From JBMOLK01 sp049325575 (lineage in GTDB: Bacteria > Bacillota > Clostridia > Acetivibrionales > Acetivibrionaceae), in NCBI GenBank assembly GCA_049325575.1, contig JBMOLK010000008.1:1-25202 (forward strand): a DNA stretch of 25,202 bases, given 5' to 3'. The notes below the pieces were generated by a model. It had not been told where the DNA came from, did not search any database, and saw nothing but the letters and a program-made list of their open reading frames with translations. Shown piece by piece: positions 20,341 through 25,202 of this stretch. Both the position numbers and the translations under genes were made by a program. Position 1 is the first letter of the stretch. Each line of letters opens with the position of its first letter.

Positions 20341-21393
20341 TTGTTACCACTTGCGAAAAATATTAGAAGGTATGTTTCATTTAAGATAGCAGCAATTATG
20401 TTTTTAGCGATTGTCGTTTCTGTATCGGTTGGTATAGGAGTTTTTACCGGCTTGCGCAAGGAAGTAGTTATTGACTACGATGGAAGCCGCACTACAGTAA
20501 ACACAATGAAATCTACCGTAAAAGAAGTATTGCAGCAAAACGGAATAAAAATAAGTGAGTACGATTATATCAGCTTGCCCCTTGATAAAAAACTGCATAA
20601 GACCAACACTATATATATAAAATCTGCAGTACCAATTACCGTTTTGGCCGATGGACAGGAAATGAAGATTATGACTGCAAAAGATACCGTGAGAGAAGCA
20701 TTGGAAGCTGACCCGGTGAACCTTTCAGCCATCGACAGAATTGAAGGAGCCAAACCTGATGACAAAGTTGTAAAAGATATGAGGGTAAAAGTCGTCAGGG
20801 TTAAGCAGAAACTGGTAAGTCAAAATGAGATTATTCCTTGCCAGGTTATAAGAAGAGAGAATGATAAAATGGATGAAGGCCAGCAAAAGGTAGTTGAGCA
20901 AGGTAAAGACGGGGTAGAAGAGAAATTGTTCAGGGTTGTATATGAAGACGGCAAGGAAGTCAGAAGACAATTACTGAATGTAAAAATCGTTTCCGACCCT
21001 GTAAAAAGACTCGTAGAATATGGTACAGTTTTAAACTTTACTACTTCAAGAGGAGAAAAATTCAGGTATAAAAAGGTACTTAACATGAGGGCTACAGCCT
21101 ATACCGCATCATTTAAGGACACTGGCAAAAGCCCGGGTCACCCGGAATTCGGTATAACATATACCGGTATAAGGGCAAGAAGAGGGGTTATAGCTGTAGA
21201 TCCAAGGGTTATACCTTTAGGTACCAGGGTTTACGTTGAAGGTGTAGGGGATGTACCTGATTATGGATATGCAATTGCGGCAGACATTGGAAGTGCAATA
21301 AAAGGTGACCTTATAGACCTCTACATGGACGGACAGGAAACAGTTGACAGGTGGGGAGTCAAGAAAGTCAGGGTATACATACTTCAAGACTAA
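20341..21393 (+). CDS. yabE: YabE-like cell-wall protein: DUF348, G5 and 3D domains
   Basis: This is a membrane-anchored or secreted cell-wall protein related to B. subtilis YabE and to resuscitation-promoting-factor-like hydrolases. After a short basic N-terminus, residues about 15-37 form one transmembrane or signal helix. Two DUF348 repeats follow (about 41-83 and 97-138), then a G5 domain (about 150-228). The C-terminal 3D domain (about 247-349) has MRATAYTASFKDTGKSPGHP, GVIAVDPRVIPLGTRVYVEG and AADIGSAIKGDLIDLYM, with the conserved acidic residues (including D315 and D326) expected for a lytic transglycosylase-like site. Length is 350 aa. The start is TTG 20341, with AGGAGG 8-9 nt upstream. 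Order with ksgA matches Bacillus, but rnmV (yabF) is missing between them. Confidence 0.9.
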   Translation: MLPLAKNIRRYVSFKIAAIMFLAIVVSVSVGIGVFTGLRKEVVIDYDGSRTTVNTMKSTVKEVLQQNGIKISEYDYISLPLDKKLHKTNTIYIKSAVPITVLADGQEMKIMTAKDTVREALEADPVNLSAIDRIEGAKPDDKVVKDMRVKVVRVKQKLVSQNEIIPCQVIRRENDKMDEGQQKVVEQGKDGVEEKLFRVVYEDGKEVRRQLLNVKIVSDPVKRLVEYGTVLNFTTSRGEKFRYKKVLNMRATAYTASFKDTGKSPGHPEFGITYTGIRARRGVIAVDPRVIPLGTRVYVEGVGDVPDYGYAIAADIGSAIKGDLIDLYMDGQETVDRWGVKKVRVYILQD

Positions 21394-21453
21394 ATTTTAA
21401 AATACGTGTTATGTAACAACTATTGATTTAATAATAAGAAGGGACTAAAATAA

Positions 21454-21484
21454 AGCCGAGATTAATTGTCTCGGCTGTTTTTAT
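21454..21484 (+). terminator. Rho-independent terminator between yabE and ksgA
   Basis: AGCCGAGA (21454-21461) pairs perfectly with TCTCGGCT (21469-21476), with a 7-nt loop and GTTTTTATA after it. It separates the yabE-like transcript from ksgA, which therefore needs read-through or its own unidentified promoter. Confidence 0.9.
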
Positions 21485-21526
21485 ATAAGCGGGTTAAATC
21501 TAAATTTTTTATGGAGCTGAAAGCAA

Positions 21527-22369
21527 ATGGGAGAAAATATTAGGGAATTGGTTAAAAAGTTTAACATCAGGCTGACAAAATCCTTAGGACAGAATTTTCT
21601 AACGGACGAAAGGGTTGTTAAACGTATAGTTGATACTGCAGAGGTATGTAATGAAGACCTTGTTATTGAAATAGGTCCAGGGGTCGGAAGTATGACTGTA
21701 GAGCTGGCTAAAAGGGCGGGAAAGGTAGTTGCGGTAGAAATAGACAAGTACCTTATACCTGCACTTGAAGAAAACTTAAAGGATTATTCAAATGTTGAGG
21801 TTATTAACATGGATATAATGAAGCTTAATATAAATGATCTGCAAAAGCCATCCTGGTGCAGTAAAATAAAAGTCGTAGCGAATCTGCCCTATTACATAAC
21901 TACACCCATTATTATGAAGCTTTTGGAAGAAGACAATATTATGGATCTTATGGTATTTATGGTTCAAAAGGAAGTTGCCCAGAGGATGGCTGCAAAGCCC
22001 GGAGGTAAGGACTATGGGGCCTTATCGGTTGCTGTTCAATATTATTCAAAACCCGAAAAGGCATTTGATGTAGCTCCCCACTGCTTTATTCCACAGCCGG
22101 AGGTGGATTCTACAGTTATAAAACTTATAATAAATAAGACTCCGCCGGTGGAACTGTTAAATAAAGATTTATTTTTCAAGGTGGTAAAATCATCTTTTGG
22201 TCAAAGAAGGAAGACATTAGTAAATGCATTATCTAATTCCGGGTATTTCAAAAAGACAAAAGAAGAAATAAAGGAAATATTAAAGTCTATTGGTATAGAT
22301 GAAAATGCAAGAGGAGAAACCCTATCGATAACAAAGTTTGCAGAACTATCCAATTTGTTTTCCCAATGA
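21527..22369 (+). CDS. rsmA: 16S rRNA dimethyladenosine transferase (RsmA/KsgA)
   Basis: RsmA (KsgA) dimethylates A1518 and A1519 in helix 45 of 16S rRNA late in 30S assembly. The N-terminal SLGQNFLTDERVVKRIV (residues 19-35) is diagnostic. SAM motif I is VIEIGPGVGSMT (46-57), motif II includes VVAVEIDK (67-74), and the catalytic motif IV is NLPYY (119-123). The C-terminal domain shows VKSSFGQRRKTLVNAL. Length (280 aa) is normal. The ATG at 21527 has only GGAG about 10 nt upstream, a modest ribosome binding site. Another ATG at 21511 is out of frame. Loss of this gene in other bacteria gives kasugamycin resistance. Confidence 0.96.
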   Translation: MGENIRELVKKFNIRLTKSLGQNFLTDERVVKRIVDTAEVCNEDLVIEIGPGVGSMTVELAKRAGKVVAVEIDKYLIPALEENLKDYSNVEVINMDIMKLNINDLQKPSWCSKIKVVANLPYYITTPIIMKLLEEDNIMDLMVFMVQKEVAQRMAAKPGGKDYGALSVAVQYYSKPEKAFDVAPHCFIPQPEVDSTVIKLIINKTPPVELLNKDLFFKVVKSSFGQRRKTLVNALSNSGYFKKTKEEIKEILKSIGIDENARGETLSITKFAELSNLFSQ

Positions 22370-22387
22370 AAACTATCACCTGGAGAA

Positions 22388-22428
22388 GACCGTTTGTACT
22401 TTCAAGAGTATAGACGGTTTATTTTTTT
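22388..22428 (+). terminator. Rho-independent terminator of ksgA
   Basis: A 13-bp stem (22388-22400 with 22407-22419, including three G-U pairs) with the 6-nt loop TTCAAG is followed by TATTTTTTT. It lies 18 nt after the ksgA stop. Confidence 0.85.
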
Positions 22429-22517
22429 GTTAAGCCACATATATATAAATATGGATGGGAAAATATGATTTATTTTCCGGGCTTAATTAAAAAGAATTAC
22501 GGCATAATGTTCCCAAA

Positions 22518-22545
22518 TTTACTTTGTAGTGAATAACATTATAAG
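22518..22545 (+). promoter_or_regulatory. Candidate promoter for the 461-aa protein
   Basis: TTTACT (22518-22523) and TATAAG (22540-22545) are separated by 16 nt, about 110 nt before the ATG. The transcript would contain the tandem hairpins at 22589-22624. Confidence 0.35.
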
Positions 22546-22588
22546 AGATAGTTTTATAAAAATAGTTTGATAAGCTGCTGAATATAGA

Positions 22589-22624
22589 TAGGCCCTATTT
22601 TGGGCCTGTATCAGCCGAACTGAT
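22589..22624 (+). other. Tandem small hairpins in the leader of the 461-aa protein gene
   Basis: TAGGCCC (22589-22595), loop TATTTT, GGGCCTG forms a strong GC stem. It is followed at once by ATCAG, loop CCGAA, CTGAT (22610-22624). Neither has a T-tract, so they are not terminators. They sit 30 nt before the ATG, just ahead of the G-rich ribosome binding site. No named riboswitch is recognised. Confidence 0.4.
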
Positions 22625-22654
22625 TAAACAATTTAATGATAGGGGGGACAAAAA

Positions 22655-24040
22655 ATGGATAGCAAATCTAAATATCAAAGGTTGTTTTTGATTTTTGCCC
22701 AGGAAGACATGGGGTTCAGAGAGGGGGGGGACCCGTCAGGATATGTAAAAGTTGAGGTTAAAGAGGGTAAAGGCAGACTAACCTGCCAGGTATCCAATCT
22801 AAAGGAAGACAAGGAAAAGGTAAACTATAAGCTCTATATTTTGAAGGCAGATGAAGCGAATACCATACCTTATTGTGTAGGCGCTGTTCCGCTTAAGAAG
22901 AATAAAGGTGAGCTTAACTGGCAATTCGACCCGGTTAATGTAGGAAATACGGGAGTAAATATTGCTGATTTTAATGTTGCTGCAGTACTGGTTGAGTATA
23001 ATGACAGACAGATTAGTAATGTTTTATGTCCTTTGGCAGCCTACAAAGGAAGCAAGGTTGAATGGAGGAACAAGCTTAAAAAGATATTGGACAGCAGGCA
23101 GCTTAAAAATGGGGAAGATCAAAGGACACAAGATCTAGGAACTCAGAAGAAACAAGACAAAGAAGATATTATCAGCAGATATGATAATGTAATTGAAAGC
23201 AAGTATACGAAAGAGAAAAATGCACAGGGTGAACAGGAACCGAACAAAAGCGAAGACTATGGCAGTAATACACCACATGATAAAGATATTGTTGAAAAAA
23301 CTGACGAAGATAAAAAGGTCAAAGAAGATGTTAATCTAAATGAAGAAAATAACGATAAAGATAGTGAAAGCAAGAATAACGAAGAAGTCAAAGAAATAGT
23401 AAGAGAAGATAAGAATGAAAATAAATCTTACAGTGGTGATAACGGTACATATAATGCAAACGAAGTGCAAAAGAAAAAAGAAGAACCAGTAGGTAAGAAC
23501 TATACTTTTAAAGGAACTGCTGAAGAAACAAAATACAGCGGAGCATACCATAAGGATTTCAATAGCTGTGCAAACTGTTTTTTAGGCAACAGGATATATA
23601 ATGAAAAGCCATACGAGGGGATGGAGGCCAATAAGGGAGGAATTAAAAGACTAGAAGAAAAATTCGACCAGTGCTTTGAGAAGTGCACTCCTTTTATGGC
23701 AAGCAGAAAGGATTATAAGTGGTGGAAGGTTATAAGCCCAGTACATCTAAACAACATTTTATACCAGCTTAACATTAAAGTTCCGGTATTGTTTAATCCT
23801 CTGGTACTAATGGCACATTTCAAGTACAGGCACCTGATAGTAGGAATTTACGAAGACAGAGAGAGGAAAATACAATATGTTGTTTGCGGGGTCCCCGGAG
23901 TATACTGGGTAGATGAGAAACCTTTCGGTGATTTGTGCAGATGGGCTCAAGTTGAAGGAAATGTTCCCCGTTATGGGGCGTTTGGATATTGGCTGGCCTA
24001 TATAAACCCGGAGACAGGTAAGATACTAAGCATAAACTAA
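22655..24040 (+). CDS. Uncharacterised two-domain clostridial protein with charged central linker (461 aa)
   Basis: I cannot name this protein. The ATG follows GGGGGG about 8 nt upstream. Residues 1-145 form a compact beta-rich domain (GYVKVEVKEGKGRLTCQVSNL, 29-49, then an IPYCVGAVPL strand and LNWQFDPVNVG). Residues about 150-295 are a low-complexity stretch made almost wholly of Lys, Glu, Asp, Asn and Ser. The C-terminal domain (about 300-461) has cysteines C305, C308, C340 and C344 that could bind a metal. It ends in an aromatic-rich conserved-looking block: NPLVLMAHFKYRHLIVGIY, then YVVCGVPGVYW, PFGDLCRWAQVEG and YGAFGYWLAYINPETGK. There is no signal peptide or membrane helix. Similar architectures occur in other clostridia as far as I recall, without known function. 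A spore-surface or scaffold role is a guess. Codons 23-26 contain a run of eight G. Confidence 0.85.
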   Translation: MDSKSKYQRLFLIFAQEDMGFREGGDPSGYVKVEVKEGKGRLTCQVSNLKEDKEKVNYKLYILKADEANTIPYCVGAVPLKKNKGELNWQFDPVNVGNTGVNIADFNVAAVLVEYNDRQISNVLCPLAAYKGSKVEWRNKLKKILDSRQLKNGEDQRTQDLGTQKKQDKEDIISRYDNVIESKYTKEKNAQGEQEPNKSEDYGSNTPHDKDIVEKTDEDKKVKEDVNLNEENNDKDSESKNNEEVKEIVREDKNENKSYSGDNGTYNANEVQKKKEEPVGKNYTFKGTAEETKYSGAYHKDFNSCANCFLGNRIYNEKPYEGMEANKGGIKRLEEKFDQCFEKCTPFMASRKDYKWWKVISPVHLNNILYQLNIKVPVLFNPLVLMAHFKYRHLIVGIYEDRERKIQYVVCGVPGVYWVDEKPFGDLCRWAQVEGNVPRYGAFGYWLAYINPETGKILSIN

Positions 24041-24105
24041 TCTAAGTTTTTCTAAAGTTTAACCAAAGCAAAATATCTAATATACGAATTTAAGGAGGAA
24101 ACCTA

Positions 24106-24507
24106 ATGTCCATACAGTGGAGACAAAGCTATGAAATTGGCCTGGAAGAGATTGACAAACAGCATAGGGAGCTATTTAAAAAAATAAATGACCTGCTTGA
24201 TGCTTGCAACGACAATAAGGGAAGGGAAGAGGTCAACAATACAATCAGGTTTTTAGGTGACTATGTTGTTACACACTTTAATGCTGAAGAGAAGCTTCAG
24301 GAAAAGTACTCGTATCCCGAGTATAAGTCTCATAAAGCCAGCCATGATCAATTTGTTAAGGACTTTGGAGATTTGAAGAGGAGATTGGAGGATGAAGGTC
24401 CTACACTTCAGTTTGTGGCTTTGGTTAACAGGGTGGTTGTGGATTGGCTTATAAAGCATATAGGAAATTCAGACAAGGCATTTGGAGCTTTCCTTAAAGA
24501 CAAATAA
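24106..24507 (+). CDS. Bacteriohemerythrin (non-heme di-iron O2-binding protein)
   Basis: Bacteriohemerythrins bind O2 reversibly at a di-iron site and serve oxygen sensing, scavenging or delivery in anaerobes and microaerophiles. All seven expected ligands are present: H20 (EIDKQHREL), H57 and E61 (VTHFNAEE), H76 and H80 (YKSHKASHDQF), H118 and D123 (IKHIGNSDKAF). The four-helix bundle fills the whole 133 residues, so this is a stand-alone domain, not a chemoreceptor fusion. AAGGAGG lies 7 nt before the ATG. The stop overlaps an upstream ATG of the next frame, and the preferred start of the zinc-ribbon gene is 24 nt downstream, so the two are co-transcribed. Confidence 0.95.
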   Translation: MSIQWRQSYEIGLEEIDKQHRELFKKINDLLDACNDNKGREEVNNTIRFLGDYVVTHFNAEEKLQEKYSYPEYKSHKASHDQFVKDFGDLKRRLEDEGPTLQFVALVNRVVVDWLIKHIGNSDKAFGAFLKDK

Positions 24508-24530
24508 TGAAGATACGAGGGGGTTTTTAC

Positions 24531-24905
24531 ATGAAGTATTGTCCTGATTGCAGCAGCAATTACAATGAGTCTTTAGATAGTTGCCCCAGGTGTAGTGCAG
24601 ATCTGCCTCCTTATAGTGAAGGTGGTTATGAAGGTAAGCTTGTTCACCTTACAAATGTTTCAAATGAAATTGAATTTGCAATGGTCAAGGGATTGATGGA
24701 ACAGGCAGGAATACCACTTATAAAAAAATCATTGGGTATAGATGAGATTGTTGGATTAACTCTTGAAGGTATAGAAGTTTTAGTTCATGAAGAGAGGCAT
24801 GAGGAAGCACTACTGCTTATTAATACAGCTGTAGATGATAAAGTTCTGGAAGAAGAGGAACGAAAGACTGAACACAAAAGTGAAGAAAGTGAGCTTGATG
24901 ATTAA
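24531..24905 (+). CDS. Zinc-ribbon DUF2007 domain protein
   Basis: This is a small cytoplasmic protein with an N-terminal zinc ribbon, CPDC (residues 4-7) and CPRC (19-22), in the form MKYCPDCSSNYNESLDSCPRC. A DUF2007 domain follows (about 38-100): KLVHLTNVSNEIEFAMVKGL, then LTLEGIEVLVHEERHEEALLL. DUF2007 is annotated as a putative prokaryotic signal-transducing domain with a ferredoxin-like fold, and its function is unknown. The tail (102-124) is acidic. I chose ATG 24531, which has GAGGGGG 7 nt upstream and starts directly with the ribbon. An ATG at 24507 overlapping the hemerythrin stop would add eight residues without a ribosome binding site. Pairing with hemerythrin suggests a redox or stress link, by inference. 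Confidence 0.87.
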   Translation: MKYCPDCSSNYNESLDSCPRCSADLPPYSEGGYEGKLVHLTNVSNEIEFAMVKGLMEQAGIPLIKKSLGIDEIVGLTLEGIEVLVHEERHEEALLLINTAVDDKVLEEEERKTEHKSEESELDD

Positions 24906-24926
24906 CTTATAAAACATGCTTCCAAT

Positions 24927-24973
24927 ACTTATGTCCTTTTGATAAAAGACTATATGTGCCAAAGGATATAAGT
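24927..24973 (+). repeat. 13-bp inverted repeat after the zinc-ribbon gene
   Basis: ACTTATGTCCTTT (24927-24939) pairs with AAAGGATATAAGT (24961-24973) with one G-U pair and a 21-nt loop, followed by TTT. It may be a first, weaker terminator or an mRNA-stabilising stem ahead of the main terminator. Confidence 0.6.
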
Positions 24974-24993
24974 TTTAGAAAGAACAAGTCTGG

Positions 24994-25022
24994 GTAGATT
25001 TATAAAAATCTACTCTTTTTTG
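24994..25022 (+). terminator. Rho-independent terminator of the hemerythrin-DUF2007 operon
   Basis: GTAGATTT (24994-25001), loop ATAA, AAATCTAC (25006-25013) is a perfect 8-bp stem followed by TCTTTTTT. Confidence 0.88.
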
Positions 25023-25202
25023 TGTCGCACATGCAAGCGTAGTCATTTAATTCTTCTGACACTTTAATCATGAGGCAAGAGGCTTTCAATTATTGGGGAG
25101 TTTCATTAACCAAAAATTTAATTATTATAATAAATTAATAAATGTATTAAAAAAATTTATAAAAAAATTAAAAATATTTAATATTTTTATTGGAAAATTT
25201 AA

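Larger units (their letters stand above)
24906..25202. other. 297-nt gene-free right end: two hairpins, a mixed-composition patch, then extreme AT
   Basis: After the last stop there is a 13-bp inverted repeat (24927-24973) and a canonical terminator (24994-25021). A patch at about 25022-25095 has near-normal GC. On its minus strand a 29-codon frame (TTG start, reading to a TAA inside the terminator) has no ribosome binding site. From about 25105 to the end the DNA is almost entirely A and T. No gene is called. It may precede a gene beyond the window. Confidence 0.5.

Noticed and set aside
25022..25095. c-di-GMP riboswitch suggested by GCACA and GCAAG pieces
   Set aside because: The order of conserved pieces and the paired stems of the known class are absent.

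Overview
The window looks like chromosome of a low-GC, anaerobic, endospore-forming and probably cellulolytic Firmicute, of the Acetivibrio/Ruminiclostridium (Clostridium thermocellum-like) type. The evidence is a secreted family-3 cellulose-binding module with a Thr-Pro linker at the left edge, spmA/spmB and a spore-coat-like gene, a clostridial 2[4Fe-4S] ferredoxin, and AT-rich intergenic DNA with strong GGAGG ribosome binding sites. The organism assignment is inference. No rRNA, tRNA, CRISPR array, insertion sequence or phage gene was seen.

The backbone is the conserved Firmicutes block known from the oriC-proximal part of Bacillus subtilis: yaaO - tmk - (darA/yaaQ missing) - yaaR - holB - yaaT(ricT) - (yabA missing, ferredoxin in its place) - trmN6(yabB) - rsmI(yabC) - abrB, then metG - tatD(yabD) - yabE - (rnmV missing) - ksgA. 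Between abrB and metG lies an insertion of about 8 kb. It holds nurA-herA (DNA end processing), spmA-spmB (spore maturation), a DUF2600/YtpB-like terpene synthase on the minus strand, comB (sulfolactate pathway), a DUF4349 lipoprotein on the minus strand, and a six-helix voltage-sensor K+ channel.

Layout: 1-634 partial secreted CBM3 protein (minus). 894-2543 small orphan protein and PLP decarboxylase. 2633-5881 tmk, yaaR, holB, ricT. 6034-6204 ferredoxin with its own terminator. 6377-7967 trmN6-rsmI, overlapping. 8044-8283 abrB (minus), diverging from nurA-herA at 8452-11312. 11386-12518 spmAB. 12529-13590 YtpB-like (minus). 13782-14531 comB. 14572-15522 DUF4349 (minus). 15833-16597 K+ channel. 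16737-19537 metG, tatD. 19649-20092 Met/Gln/Pro-rich coat-like protein. 20341-22369 yabE-like and ksgA. 22655-24040 uncharacterised two-domain protein. 24106-24905 bacteriohemerythrin and a zinc-ribbon DUF2007 protein. 24906-25202 terminators, then extremely AT-rich DNA.

Much of the window serves replication and translation (clamp loader, tRNA and rRNA methylation, MetRS), with sporulation genes threaded through it. The least explained items are: a 31-nt element shared by the comB and K+ channel leaders; a terminator-like hairpin that buries the spmA ribosome binding site; a structured leader upstream of yaaR; the Met-rich repeat protein with a possible sigma-K promoter; and the 461-residue protein carrying a G8 tract. 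Eight genes are best read with GTG or TTG starts, and one may start at ATT. I see no strong case for a wholly new multi-gene system.
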